A program made the translations under genes and the position numbers. Below the pieces are notes generated by a model. That model worked only from the letters and a program-made list of their open reading frames with translations, was not told where the DNA came from and did no database searches. Below are positions 1 through 9,050 of a stretch of DNA of 57,811 nt, piece by piece; within the stretch, counting starts at the first letter, position 1; the number at the start of each line of letters is the position of its first letter. The stretch is from contig NZ_JADPJH010000026.1 of the NCBI RefSeq assembly GCF_023073315.1, positions 324,915-382,725 on the forward strand, in the 5' to 3' direction. This stretch comes from Bradyrhizobium sp. 1 (GTDB taxonomy: Bacteria; Pseudomonadota; Alphaproteobacteria; Rhizobiales; Xanthobacteraceae).

Positions 1-96
1 GGGACGGTGAGAGTTGGACTCGTGGAGAGTCCCCCTCACCCGGAATCCGCGCTTGCGCGCGCATTCCGGCCTCTCCCCGCACGCGGGGAGAGGCGA
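1..96. repeat. Dispersed palindromic repeat at the left end
   Basis: Positions 24-41 read GGAGAGTCCCCCTCACCC and positions 70-93 form a palindrome with 11-bp arms (CCTCTCCCCGC / GCGGGGAGAGG) around AC. The same two blocks occur in reverse orientation at the right end (57710-57733 and 57753-57770). It lies just past the stop of the acyl-CoA synthetase gene and may act as its terminator. Such elements are common between genes in rhizobia; the family was not identified by search. Confidence 0.8.
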
Positions 97-104
97 AGAG
101 CATC

Positions 105-1652
105 TCACACAATCCGCGACGTCTTGTTCCCCCAGTAGCGATCCCTCAGCAGCCGCTTGTACAGCTTCCCCGTCGGCAACCTTGGCAATTCCTTCTCGAA
201 ATCAACCGAGCGCGGCACCTTCTGCCGCGACAGCGACGCGCCGCAGAAGGCGATCAGCTCCCCGGCGAGCGCCTCGTCCGGCACCACACCCGGCATCGGC
301 TGCACCACCGCCTTCACCTCCTCGCCGAGATCGGGATTGGGCACGCCGAACACCGCGGCATCGGCAACCTTCGGATGGGTGATCAGCAGGTTCTCGCATT
401 CCTGCGGATAGATGTTCACGCCGCCGGAGATGATCATGAAGGTGGCGCGGTCGGTCAGGTACAGGAAGCGGTCCTCGTCGACATAGCCGACGTCGCCGAC
501 CGTGCTCATGCTGCCGTCGTCCGAACGCGCTTCCTTGGTCTTCTCCGGATCATTGAAATATTCGAACGGCGATCCCGTCTTGAACCAAACTTGGCCGGGC
601 GTGCCGGCCGGGCACGGCTTCATGTCTTCGTCGAGAATGTGGAGGTCGCCGAGCAGCACCTTGCCGACGGTGCCGCGATGAGCCAGCCATTCCTCGCTGT
701 TGCAGGCCGTGAAGCCGAGCCCTTCGGTCGCGCCGTAATATTCGTGGATGATCGGCCCCCACCATTTGATGATGTCGTCCTTCACCAGCGCCGGGCAGGG
801 CGCGGCGGCGTGGATTGCGATCTCAAGCGATGACAAATCGTAGCGCTTTCGCACCTCCTCCGGCAGCTTCAGCATGCGCGAGAACATCGTCGGCACCAGC
901 TGGGTGTGGGTGATGCCCCATTGCGGCACGAGCTGCAGATAGCGCTCGGGATCGAAAGTCTCCATGATGATCGCGGTGCCGCCCATGCGGATCGTGAGAT
1001 TGACCGCCGCCTGCGGCGCCGAGTGATAGAGCGGGGCCGGCGACAGATAGACCATGCCTTCGCGGTAGTGCCAAAGCTTTGAAAGGAAATCGAACAGCGG
1101 CAGATTGTGCTTTGGCGGCTCTTCCGGCAGCGGCCGAATAATGCCCTTTGGGCGTCCTGTCGTGCCCGACGAATAGAGCATCGATGTGCCGAGACGTTCA
1201 TCCGCAATTGGTGTCGCCGGCAGACCGGCGGTGACGTCCGCAAGGCCGACGATGCGCTCGCTCTCGCCAGGACCGTCGGCGACGATGCAGAGCTTGACGT
1301 CGGGACAGGCGTTGATCGCCTCGCGCGCGATATCGAGTTTTGCAACGGACGTGATCAAAATCTTGGACTGGCTGTTGGTCAGGAGATAGGCGAGTTCGCC
1401 CGCTGTGAGGAAGGAGTTGATGCAGGTGTAGTAGAGCCCCGACCGCTCGCCCGCGCCGCAGGCTTCGAGATAGCGGGAATTGTTCTCCATGAAGATCGCG
1501 TAGTGATCGAGCCGCCTCAAGCCGTGCTTGCGGAACAGATGCGCCAGGCGGTTGCTGCGCGCATCGAGTTCGCGATAGGTGGCCTCGCCGCTCGTGGCCA
1601 TGATGAAGGCGGGCTGGAGCGGGCGTAGACGGGCATGCAGACCGGGATACAT
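105..1652 (-). CDS. AMP-dependent acyl-CoA synthetase (ANL superfamily)
   Basis: A 515-aa adenylate-forming enzyme expected to activate a carboxylic acid to its acyl-AMP and then its CoA thioester in the cytoplasm. Visible signatures are the phosphate-binding loop YSSGTTGRPKG (about residues 160-170), the YYGATEG adenine-binding motif (about 305-311), a TVGDVGYVD segment, the ISGGVNIYP hinge region, and a C-terminal PTGK lysine for adenylation. The reading frame extends upstream, but ATG at 1652 is preceded by GTGGAGGATTG, a strong ribosome site, and gives normal family alignment. It lies 16 bp downstream of the alcohol dehydrogenase gene on the same strand, so the two are probably co-transcribed. 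The substrate cannot be told from sequence; medium-chain fatty or aromatic acids are both possible. Confidence 0.9.
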   Translation of the reverse strand: MYPGLHARLRPLQPAFIMATSGEATYRELDARSNRLAHLFRKHGLRRLDHYAIFMENNSRYLEACGAGERSGLYYTCINSFLTAGELAYLLTNSQSKILITSVAKLDIAREAINACPDVKLCIVADGPGESERIVGLADVTAGLPATPIADERLGTSMLYSSGTTGRPKGIIRPLPEEPPKHNLPLFDFLSKLWHYREGMVYLSPAPLYHSAPQAAVNLTIRMGGTAIIMETFDPERYLQLVPQWGITHTQLVPTMFSRMLKLPEEVRKRYDLSSLEIAIHAAAPCPALVKDDIIKWWGPIIHEYYGATEGLGFTACNSEEWLAHRGTVGKVLLGDLHILDEDMKPCPAGTPGQVWFKTGSPFEYFNDPEKTKEARSDDGSMSTVGDVGYVDEDRFLYLTDRATFMIISGGVNIYPQECENLLITHPKVADAAVFGVPNPDLGEEVKAVVQPMPGVVPDEALAGELIAFCGASLSRQKVPRSVDFEKELPRLPTGKLYKRLLRDRYWGNKTSRIV

Positions 1653-1668
1653 CAATCCTCCACGTGAA

Positions 1669-2823
1669 TTAAGCGGCGAGAAGCAAGATTTCGCGCACCT
1701 GCGCTGGGCTCTCGATCTTGCGCGGGTTGCGCGGCACCCAGGGCGTGCGCATCGCCTGTTCGGCGATGGCGTCGAAATGCTCCGGCGAGACGCGTACGTC
1801 CGCGAGGCTGCGCGGCATGCCGAGCGAGCGGATGAAGGCATCGAGCACGTCGGCGGCGCTGTGACCGGGAAAACCCATCGCGGCCGCGACGATCATCTGC
1901 TGCTCGGCATTGTCGCGCGCATTCCAGCGCATCACCGCCGGCAGCATGATGCAGGAGGTGTAGCCGTGCGGCACGTCGAAGGCCGCGCCCAGCACATAGC
2001 CGATGCCGTGGCTCGCGCCCATGGGAACGCCGGCCGCGAGCGCACCCATCGACAGCCAGGTGCCGATTTGCGCGTCCATCCGCGCGTCGAGATCGGACGG
2101 GTCCGCCTTCACCCGCGGCAGTGCGTCCGCGAGCATCGCAAGCCCCTTGACCGATTGCGCGTCGGCATAAGGGTGTGTTTCGCGTGAGCAGATCGCCTCG
2201 ACGCAATGATCGATAGCGCGGATGCCGGTGGACAGGAACAGCCATTCCGGCGTGTGCACGGTGATGGCGGGATCAAGGATGGTCGCGCGCGGCACCGTCA
2301 GCGGGTGCCGCAGCATCTGCTTCACATGAGTGCTGCGGTCGGTCACGCCGGCAATCGATGAGAACTCGCCGCCGGCTATCGTGGTCGGCACGCTGACCTG
2401 GCGCACGGTCGGCGCGATCATCTCGGGCGCGACGCCCTTGTGCACGCGGATGCGCTCGATGCCGTCGATATCGTCGATGCCGTTGGCAAGGCAGAGCTGC
2501 ACCGCCTTGGCGCCGTCGGTGATCGAGCCGCCGCCGACGGTGACGATCAAATCGGCACCCGCCTCGCGCGCCGCGTTGCTGGCCGCGATCACCGCCTCGC
2601 GCGGAGTATGCGCCGGCATCGCGTCGAACAAGCCCGCGCAGCGTGCACCGAGCGCGTCTTTGATCTTCGTGATCTCGTCGGTCTCTCGGTTGAGCGTGCC
2701 CGAAGCCATCAGGAAAGCCCGGCGCGTTCCCAGCCGGTCCATCTGCGCGACGATGGCTTCAGCCGCCGGATGGCCGAACACGACCTCCTCGATCGCGCCG
2801 TAAACGACACGTCCCTGGTGCAC
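1669..2823 (-). CDS. Iron-containing alcohol dehydrogenase / maleylacetate reductase-like
   Basis: A 384-aa group III (iron-dependent) alcohol dehydrogenase-fold protein, predicted to reduce or oxidise an alcohol/aldehyde or a maleylacetate-type substrate with NAD(P). The nucleotide-binding GGGSITD motif is present, followed by the metal-ligand series seen in IRAIDHCVEA, MGASHGIGYV and DVPHGYTS. The frame opens at a TTG (2841), but the GTG at 2823 sits 7 nt after GGGAGGA, which decides the start. It is the first gene of a pair with the acyl-CoA synthetase, suggesting an alcohol/aldehyde to acid to acyl-CoA route; that pathway link is inference. The maleylacetate reductase subfamily is the main alternative. 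Confidence 0.88.
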   Translation of the reverse strand: MHQGRVVYGAIEEVVFGHPAAEAIVAQMDRLGTRRAFLMASGTLNRETDEITKIKDALGARCAGLFDAMPAHTPREAVIAASNAAREAGADLIVTVGGGSITDGAKAVQLCLANGIDDIDGIERIRVHKGVAPEMIAPTVRQVSVPTTIAGGEFSSIAGVTDRSTHVKQMLRHPLTVPRATILDPAITVHTPEWLFLSTGIRAIDHCVEAICSRETHPYADAQSVKGLAMLADALPRVKADPSDLDARMDAQIGTWLSMGALAAGVPMGASHGIGYVLGAAFDVPHGYTSCIMLPAVMRWNARDNAEQQMIVAAAMGFPGHSAADVLDAFIRSLGMPRSLADVRVSPEHFDAIAEQAMRTPWVPRNPRKIESPAQVREILLLAA

Positions 2824-3151
2824 GGCTGTCCTCCCGGACAATTCGTCTTGTTTTGTAGGGGCAATCTAGCCGAGCCGGCGGTGCGCGTCATGTGCGAAGA
2901 CGCTGGCCGCTTCTTACCCTCCCCCTCCCTGGGCGGGTCGCGACCGCCGCGCTTTCATCGCCAATCTCACTCGCACCAACCGCCGCGCGCACTCACCTAT
3001 CTCGCTGTCAACCCGCCATCCGGCCAGGGCGCTCCTCCGAGCGTTGCGCGCGTTTTGGTCTTGAAGAGTTCATCATCTCCACCCATCTTGTGGCGCCCGC
3101 GGGTAGAGGCGTACCCTGCATTTTCCGCGGCTTTTGATGCGAGGACATGGG
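2824..3151. other. Divergent intergenic region, alcohol dehydrogenase / RND operon
   Basis: About 330 bp separating two divergent transcription units, so it should hold both promoters. I recognise no convincing -35/-10 pair. A 10-bp palindrome, GGTCGCGACC, lies at 2936-2945 and could be an operator, but is short enough to be chance in G+C-rich DNA. There is no TetR-, MarR- or LysR-type regulator gene beside the pump. Confidence 0.4.
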
Positions 3152-4357
3152 ATGAGTGGACCGAACGGAAGCGAGCCATTTGTGAAAAAGCACGATTTCG
3201 TTCAGCCTCGGCACATTGCCATCACCGGCCTTCTCGCCGCGGCGTTTGCGCTCACCGGTTGCGGACAGCCGACCTCGCAAGCGGGCGCTCCGCCGCCCGC
3301 GCCGGTGTCCGTCGCCCAGCCGGTCAAGCGCACCGTCACCGATTGGGACGAGTTCACCGGCCGCTTCGAGGCGGTCGAGGAGGTGCAGGTGCGCCCGCGC
3401 GTCGGCGGCTTCGTCAACTCGGTCGAATTCCAGGACGGCGCCATCGTGCACCAGGGCGATCTGCTCTACGTGATCGACCCGCGTCCGTTCGAGGCGGTGG
3501 CCGAGCAGGCTGATGGCCAGCTCTCCGATGCGCGCGCCAAGGTGGAACTTGCCAAGCGCGAGCTCGATCGTGGCTTGAACCTGGTCCAGACCAGCGCGGT
3601 CTCGGAGCAGGCCGTCGACCAGCGCCGCCAGGCCTTGCAGGCCGCACACGCAGCCGAGACCCAGGCCGCGGGTGCATTGAAGGCCGCCCGGCTCAACATC
3701 GAATTCACCCATGTGACCGCGCCGCTCACCGGCCGCGTCAGCCGCCATCTCGTCAGCCCCGGCAATCTCGTGCAGGGCAGCGATACCGGCACCTCGACGC
3801 TTCTCACCTCGATCGTCGCGCTCGATCCGATCTACGTCTATTTTGACATGGATGAGGCAACCTTCATCAAATACAGCAAGCTGTGGTTCGAAGGCCGGCG
3901 CCCGAGCTCGCGCGATACGGCGAACCCGGTGCAGGTGACGCTGGCCGGCGAGACCAAGCCGTCGCACGAGGGCACCATCAACTTCCTCGACAACCGCCTC
4001 GATGTCTCGACCGGCACGCTGCGCAGCCGCGCCGTCGTCAAGAACACGGATATGTCGATCCTGCCCGGCCAGTTCGGCCGCGTCCGCCTGATCGGCAGCG
4101 CGCCCTATGAAGCGCTGCTGATTCCTGACGTCGCTATTGCAACCGACCAGTCCCGCAAGATCGTGTTCGTGGTGAAGCCTGACGACACCGTCGAGGCGCG
4201 CCCCGTCGTGCTCGGGCCGCTCGATGAGGGCCTGCGTGTGATCCGCGAAGGGCTGAAGCCGGAGGACCGCGTCATCGTCAACGGCATCCAGCGCGCCCGC
4301 GTCGGCGCCAAGGTGGCGCCGTCTCCCGCGCCAGCGCCGGCCGGTGGCAAGTCATGA
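3152..4357 (+). CDS. RND efflux periplasmic adaptor (membrane fusion protein)
   Basis: A 401-aa AcrA/MexA-type adaptor that would link an inner-membrane RND pump to an outer-membrane channel. The N-terminus has a short basic segment, a hydrophobic stretch and a lipobox (LTGC), so it is probably a periplasmic lipoprotein. The biotinyl-lipoyl half-motifs flank a coiled coil of about residues 105-175 (many Ala/Glu/Lys/Gln), and a beta-barrel segment follows. ATG at 3152 was chosen over an upstream TTG/ATG (3134/3137) because GAGGA lies 6-7 nt before it. The stop overlaps the pump start by 4 nt (ATGA), implying translational coupling. No outer-membrane factor is encoded nearby, so a TolC-like partner must come from elsewhere. 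Confidence 0.92.
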   Translation: MSGPNGSEPFVKKHDFVQPRHIAITGLLAAAFALTGCGQPTSQAGAPPPAPVSVAQPVKRTVTDWDEFTGRFEAVEEVQVRPRVGGFVNSVEFQDGAIVHQGDLLYVIDPRPFEAVAEQADGQLSDARAKVELAKRELDRGLNLVQTSAVSEQAVDQRRQALQAAHAAETQAAGALKAARLNIEFTHVTAPLTGRVSRHLVSPGNLVQGSDTGTSTLLTSIVALDPIYVYFDMDEATFIKYSKLWFEGRRPSSRDTANPVQVTLAGETKPSHEGTINFLDNRLDVSTGTLRSRAVVKNTDMSILPGQFGRVRLIGSAPYEALLIPDVAIATDQSRKIVFVVKPDDTVEARPVVLGPLDEGLRVIREGLKPEDRVIVNGIQRARVGAKVAPSPAPAPAGGKS

Positions 4358-7300
4358 ATCTGGGCCGTCTCTCCATCAACCAGCCCATCCTCGCGATGGT
4401 GCTGTCGATCGTGCTGCTGATCGTCGGCGCGCTCGCCTATACCACGCTGCCGGTCTCCGAATATCCGCAAGTGGTGCCGCCGACCGTCGTCGTCACCACG
4501 CAATATCCCGGCGCCTCCGCACAAACTGTTTCCGATACCGTTGCAGCTCCCATCGAGCAGCAGATCAACGGCGTCGAGGACATGCTGTATCTCTACAGCC
4601 AGGCGACCTCGAACGGGCAGCTGACCATCACCGTCACCTTCAAGCTCGGCACCGACCTCGACAAGGCGCAGGTGCTGGTGCAGAACCGCGTCGCGATCGC
4701 GCAGCCGCAATTGCCGGACGAAGTGCAGCGCAACGGCGTCGTCACTCGCAAGAACTCGCCCGACATCCTGATGGTCGTGTTCATGCTGTCGCCCGACGAC
4801 ACCTTCGACCAGCTCTACATCTCCAACTATGCGCTGCTCCAGGTCCGCGACCAACTGCTGCGCATCGACGGCGTCGGCGACATCCAGATCTTTGGTGCGC
4901 GCGACTATTCGATGCGGCTGTGGCTCGACCCTGATCGCATTGCCAATCTCGGCCTGACGTCGAGCGAGGTGCTCGCGGCGATCCGTGCCCAGAACGTGCA
5001 GATCGCAGGCGGCCAGATCGCCGAGCCGCCGATCGCCGACCGCGCGTTCCAGCCGAACCTCGTTTTCACGGGACGGTTGAAAGACCAGAAGCAGTTCGAG
5101 GACATCCTGATCAAGGCCGGCTCCGACGGCCGCACGGTGCGGCTGCGCGACGTCGCCCGCATCGAGCTCGGTGCTCTCGCGTATTCCACCAACAGCTTCC
5201 TGTTGCGCAAATCGGCGGTGGCCATGCTGGTGACGCAGCGGCCGGGATCCAACGCGCTCGCGACGGCAAAGAATATCTCCGACACGATGACGAAGCTCAA
5301 GGCGAGCTTCCCGAAAGGGCTCGACTACAATATCGGCTACAACCCGACCGAGTTCATCGCGCAGTCGGTCCATGAGCTGATCAAGACCATCTACGAGGCC
5401 ATGCTGCTCGTGGTTATCGTGGTGCTGGTGTTCCTGCAGGGATGGCGGCCCGCGATCATTCCGATCATCGCGATCCCGGTTTCGCTGGTCGGCACCTTCG
5501 CGGTGATGGCGGCGCTCGGTTTCTCCATCAACAATCTCACGCTGTTCGGCCTCGTGCTCGCCGTCGGCATCGTGGTCGACGATGCCATCGTGGTGGTCGA
5601 GAACGTCGAGCGCCATCTCGAGCATGGCTTGAGCCGGCGCGACGCCGCGCTCAAGACCATGGAGGAGGTCGGTGGCGCGCTGGTCTCGATCGCGCTGGTG
5701 CTGTGCGCGGTGTTCGTGCCGACCGCGTTCATCGGGGGCATTTCCGGACAGTTCTTCCAGCAATTCGCCGTCACCATTGCGGTGGCGACCGCGATCTCCT
5801 GCTTCTGCTCGCTGACGCTGTCACCGGCGCTGGCCTCGCTGCTCCTCGTCCCGCATGAGGAGAAGCGGCCGCCGGCCGCCTGGAATCTCATCGCACGCGG
5901 CTGGAACGCGTTCACCGGCGCCTTCAACCGTGTGTTCGACCGGCTCGCGCATGGCTATGCCGGCCTTGCCAATTTCGTGATCCGGCATTCGGTGGTGATG
6001 ATCCTGATCTACATCGTGCTGATCGGCAGTGCCGGCTGGCTGATCGGGACCACGTCGCAAGGCTTTATTCCGGCGCAGGACCGCGGCTACGTCATCATCT
6101 CCGTGCAATTGCCAGGCGCGGCATCGCTGGCGCGCACCACCGAGATCGTTCGCGAGATCGAGCGGATCTCGCTGGATACGCCGGGCATCGTCCGCGTTGC
6201 CGCTTTCGCGGGCTTCTCCGGTGCGACACGCACGCAGGCCGGCAACGCAGCCGCATTGTTCCCGGTGTTCGACGAACCCGAGGTGCGCCTGAAGAAGGGG
6301 CTGACGGCGAACGCCATCACGGCCGAGCTGCGCAAGCGGCTCGCCGCGATCCAGGGCGCATTCATCATCGTCATTCCGCCGCCGGCCGTGCCCGGCATCG
6401 GCACCGGCGGCGGCTTCACCATCCGCATCCAGGACCGCCAGGGCCGCGGGCCGGAGCTGCTCGCCGCGGCCACCGACGAGCTTGTCGCCGCGGCGCGCAA
6501 ATCGCCCATGCTGCTCGCTCCCACGGTGTTCTCGCCGTTCTCGGCCAGCACGCCGCAGCTCTTCGTCGACATCGACCGCACCAAGGCGCAGAAGCTCGGC
6601 GTCCCCATCGCCAACATCAACGACACGATCCAGACCTATTTCGGATCGACCTATGTCAACGACTTCAACCTGTTCGGCCGCACCTATCACGTCACAGCCC
6701 AAGCCGACTTCCCGTTCCGCAAAGAACCCAGCGATCTCTCGCGGCTGCGCACGCGCAACGCTTCGGGTGACATGGTGATGCTCGGCAGCGTGGTCGAGTT
6801 CAAGGACGTCTCGGGTCCCGACCGTGTCGCGCGCTACAATCTCTATGCGGCGTCCGAACTGCAAGGTGAGCCGGCGCCGGGCGTGAGCTCGACCACCGCG
6901 CTCGACGCCATCAAGAAGCTGGCGGACGACACGCTGCCGAGCGGCTTCACTTTCGAATGGACGGATCTGTCCTATCAGCAGGTCACCGGCGGCAACGCCG
7001 GCCTCTACGTGTTCCCGATCTGCGTGCTGTTCGTCTACCTCGTGCTCGCCGCGCAATATGGCAGCTGGACGCTGCCGTTTGCGGTGATCCTGATCGTGCC
7101 GATGTGCCTGCTCGCCGCGACTATCGGCGTGCGCATCATGGGCCAGGACGTCAATATCCTCACTCAGATCGGCTTCGTCGTGCTGGTCGGGTTGGCGGCG
7201 AAGAACGCGATCCTGATCGTCGAGTTCGCGCGCGACATCGAGAAGGAGGGCAAACCGAGGCTGGAGGCCGTGATCGACGCCTGCCGGCTGCGCCTGCGGC

Positions 7301-7524
7301 CGATCCTGATGACGTCCTTCGCCTTCATCCTCGGCGTGCTGCCGCTGGTGATCTCGTCCGGCTCCGGCTCGGAGATGCGGCAAGCCGTCGGCGTCGCGGT
7401 GTTCTTCGGCATGATCGGCGTCACCCTGTTCGGGCTTTTGTTCACGCCGATCTTCTACGTCGTGGTGCGGAACCTGGCCGAGGGGCGCAACGAGGGGAAG
7501 AAGCCGGACGCGGTGGCGCCTTAA
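4354..7524 (+). CDS. RND multidrug efflux pump, HAE1 family (AcrB-like)
   Basis: A 1056-aa inner-membrane proton-driven transporter with the full two-fold RND layout: TM1 at the extreme N-terminus, large periplasmic loop, TM2-6, a second loop and TM8-12. The proton-relay acidic pair is visible in TM4 (VGIVVDDAIVVVEN) and the partner lysine in TM10 (GLAAKNAILIVEF). Length matches HAE1 pumps rather than heavy-metal (CusA) pumps. It is translated from an ATGA overlap with the adaptor. Substrates are not predictable; HAE1 pumps usually export amphiphilic drugs, solvents or plant compounds. A stem-loop with a T-run follows at 7558-7596. Confidence 0.95.
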   Translation: MNLGRLSINQPILAMVLSIVLLIVGALAYTTLPVSEYPQVVPPTVVVTTQYPGASAQTVSDTVAAPIEQQINGVEDMLYLYSQATSNGQLTITVTFKLGTDLDKAQVLVQNRVAIAQPQLPDEVQRNGVVTRKNSPDILMVVFMLSPDDTFDQLYISNYALLQVRDQLLRIDGVGDIQIFGARDYSMRLWLDPDRIANLGLTSSEVLAAIRAQNVQIAGGQIAEPPIADRAFQPNLVFTGRLKDQKQFEDILIKAGSDGRTVRLRDVARIELGALAYSTNSFLLRKSAVAMLVTQRPGSNALATAKNISDTMTKLKASFPKGLDYNIGYNPTEFIAQSVHELIKTIYEAMLLVVIVVLVFLQGWRPAIIPIIAIPVSLVGTFAVMAALGFSINNLTLFGLVLAVGIVVDDAIVVVENVERHLEHGLSRRDAALKTMEEVGGALVSIALVLCAVFVPTAFIGGISGQFFQQFAVTIAVATAISCFCSLTLSPALASLLLVPHEEKRPPAAWNLIARGWNAFTGAFNRVFDRLAHGYAGLANFVIRHSVVMILIYIVLIGSAGWLIGTTSQGFIPAQDRGYVIISVQLPGAASLARTTEIVREIERISLDTPGIVRVAAFAGFSGATRTQAGNAAALFPVFDEPEVRLKKGLTANAITAELRKRLAAIQGAFIIVIPPPAVPGIGTGGGFTIRIQDRQGRGPELLAAATDELVAAARKSPMLLAPTVFSPFSASTPQLFVDIDRTKAQKLGVPIANINDTIQTYFGSTYVNDFNLFGRTYHVTAQADFPFRKEPSDLSRLRTRNASGDMVMLGSVVEFKDVSGPDRVARYNLYAASELQGEPAPGVSSTTALDAIKKLADDTLPSGFTFEWTDLSYQQVTGGNAGLYVFPICVLFVYLVLAAQYGSWTLPFAVILIVPMCLLAATIGVRIMGQDVNILTQIGFVVLVGLAAKNAILIVEFARDIEKEGKPRLEAVIDACRLRLRPILMTSFAFILGVLPLVISSGSGSEMRQAVGVAVFFGMIGVTLFGLLFTPIFYVVVRNLAEGRNEGKKPDAVAP

Positions 7525-7557
7525 ATGCTGGCGATGGCCACCGACGTATCCTCAATC

Positions 7558-7596
7558 ACGGTGCCGTCCCGCGAAGGCTGGGAGACACCGTTTTTG
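7558..7596 (+). terminator. Rho-independent terminator after RND operon
   Basis: ACGGTG and CACCGT pair as the base of a hairpin whose inner arms TCCC/GGGA also pair, followed directly by a T-run. It sits 34 nt past the pump stop and separates the efflux operon from the binding-protein gene. Confidence 0.6.
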
Positions 7597-7703
7597 TAGC
7601 CGGCCCTCCATACTAACGACCAACATGAAATGGATGGGCAGGCGCGGGGTTCTTCACTAGTATTCGCGCGATTTCAAAACAGAAAACTGCTGGGAGCTAA
7701 CGA

Positions 7704-8894
7704 ATGAAATCAGCACTTTTGGCCGCTGTCGCAACCTCTGCCCTGTTGCTGGCGGCGCCGGCCTCCGCGCAAGGCGTCAAGATCGGCATCCTCAACGACC
7801 AGTCCGGCGTCTATGCCGACTACGGTGGAAAATACTCGGTCGAAGCCGCCAAGATGGCGATCGAGGATTTCGGCGGCGAAGTGCTCGGCCAGAAGGTCGA
7901 GATGATCACCGCCGATCACCAGAACAAGCCCGATCTCGCCACCTCCATCGCACGTCGCTGGTATGACGCCGACAACGTCGACATGATCACGGAACTGACG
8001 ACGTCGTCTGTCGCGTTGGCCGTGCAGGACCTGTCGAAGGAAAAGAAGAAGATCGACATCGTGGTCGGCGCGGCCACGTCGAACATCACGGGAAGTGCCT
8101 GCTCGCCTTATGGCTTCCACTGGTCATTCGACACCCATGCGCTGGCAGTCGGCACCGGCGGCGCGCTGACCAAGGCCGGCGGTGACAGCTGGTTCTTCCT
8201 CACCGCAGACTATGCCTTCGGTTACGCATTGGAGAAGGACACCAGCGAGATCGTCACCCACAATGGCGGCAAGGTGCTGGGTTCGGTCCGCGTTCCCCTC
8301 AACTCGTCGGACTTTTCCTCCTTCCTGCTCCAGGCGCAGAGCTCGAAGGCGAAGATCGTCGGTCTCGCCAATGCCGGTCAGGACACCACCAACTCGATCA
8401 AGCAGGCCGCCGAATTCGGTATCGTCCAGGGCGGCCAGAAGCTCGCCGGGCTGCTGATGACGCTGGCCGAAGTGCACGGCCTCGGCTTGCAGGCCGCGCA
8501 AGGTCTGGTGCTGACCGAAGGCTTCTATTGGGATCAGAACGACACCACGCGCGCCTTCTCCGAACGCTTCTTCAAGCGCACCGGCCGGATGCCGAGCATG
8601 ATTCACGCCGGCACCTATTCGGCGACGCTGAGCTATTTGAAGGCGGTGAAGGCTGCGGGCACCAAGGACACGGAGGCGGTTGCCAAGAAGCTGAAGGAGC
8701 TGCCGGTCGACGACGCCTTTGCCAAGGGCAAGGTGCTGGAGAATGGCCGCATGGTCCACGACATGTATCTGTTCGAGGTCAAGAAGCCCTCGGAATCGAA
8801 GAAGCCGTGGGATTATTACAAGCAACTCGCCGTCGTCCCCGGTGATCAGGCCTTCTTCACCGCCAAGGAAAGCGGCTGCCCGCTGACGAAGTAG
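7704..8894 (+). CDS. ABC transporter substrate-binding protein, branched-chain amino acid type
   Basis: A 396-aa periplasmic binding protein of the Peripla_BP_6 / LivJ-like family. It has a clear Sec signal peptide (MKSALLAAVATSALLLAAPASAQ) followed by VKIGILNDQSGVYADYGG, the typical first strand and ligand loop of this fold. In rhizobia such proteins bind amino acids, aromatic acids, amides or urea; the ligand is unknown here. GGGAG precedes the ATG. No LivHMGF-type permease or ATPase genes are in the window, so it is an orphan that must borrow a transporter encoded elsewhere, or act otherwise. It is a single-gene unit between a terminator and a palindromic repeat. Confidence 0.9.
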   Translation: MKSALLAAVATSALLLAAPASAQGVKIGILNDQSGVYADYGGKYSVEAAKMAIEDFGGEVLGQKVEMITADHQNKPDLATSIARRWYDADNVDMITELTTSSVALAVQDLSKEKKKIDIVVGAATSNITGSACSPYGFHWSFDTHALAVGTGGALTKAGGDSWFFLTADYAFGYALEKDTSEIVTHNGGKVLGSVRVPLNSSDFSSFLLQAQSSKAKIVGLANAGQDTTNSIKQAAEFGIVQGGQKLAGLLMTLAEVHGLGLQAAQGLVLTEGFYWDQNDTTRAFSERFFKRTGRMPSMIHAGTYSATLSYLKAVKAAGTKDTEAVAKKLKELPVDDAFAKGKVLENGRMVHDMYLFEVKKPSESKKPWDYYKQLAVVPGDQAFFTAKESGCPLTK

Positions 8895-8897
8895 CCT

Positions 8898-9033
8898 CTC
8901 GTGTCCCGGACGCGCTGCAACGCGTAGCGTTGCTGCGCAGAGCCGGGACCCACTCTTCTTCACGAGTCGAGGCCTGACTGGGTCCTGGTTCAGCGGCGCA
9001 GCGTTACACGCTGCACCGCGCCCGGGACACGAG
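8898..9033. repeat. Long imperfect inverted repeat between convergent genes
   Basis: Left arm 8898-8952 begins CTCGTGTCCCGG and right arm 8979-9033 ends CCGGGACACGAG; the arms pair imperfectly over about 50 bp with a 26-bp centre. It fills the gap between two convergent genes and may terminate both. It looks like a dispersed rhizobial intergenic element. Confidence 0.8.
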
Positions 9034-9050
9034 CGCGTGTGATGCCGCGC

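Noticed and set aside
2936..2945. GGTCGCGACC as operator of the efflux pump
   Set aside because: Only 10 bp, no flanking symmetry and no local regulator gene; mentioned only as a possibility in the intergenic entry.
4105..7383. Two long open frames (552 and 520 codons) antisense to the RND pump gene
   Set aside because: They are His/Asp/Arg-rich mirror frames typical of G+C-rich DNA, with no domain, and lie wholly opposite a clear AcrB gene.
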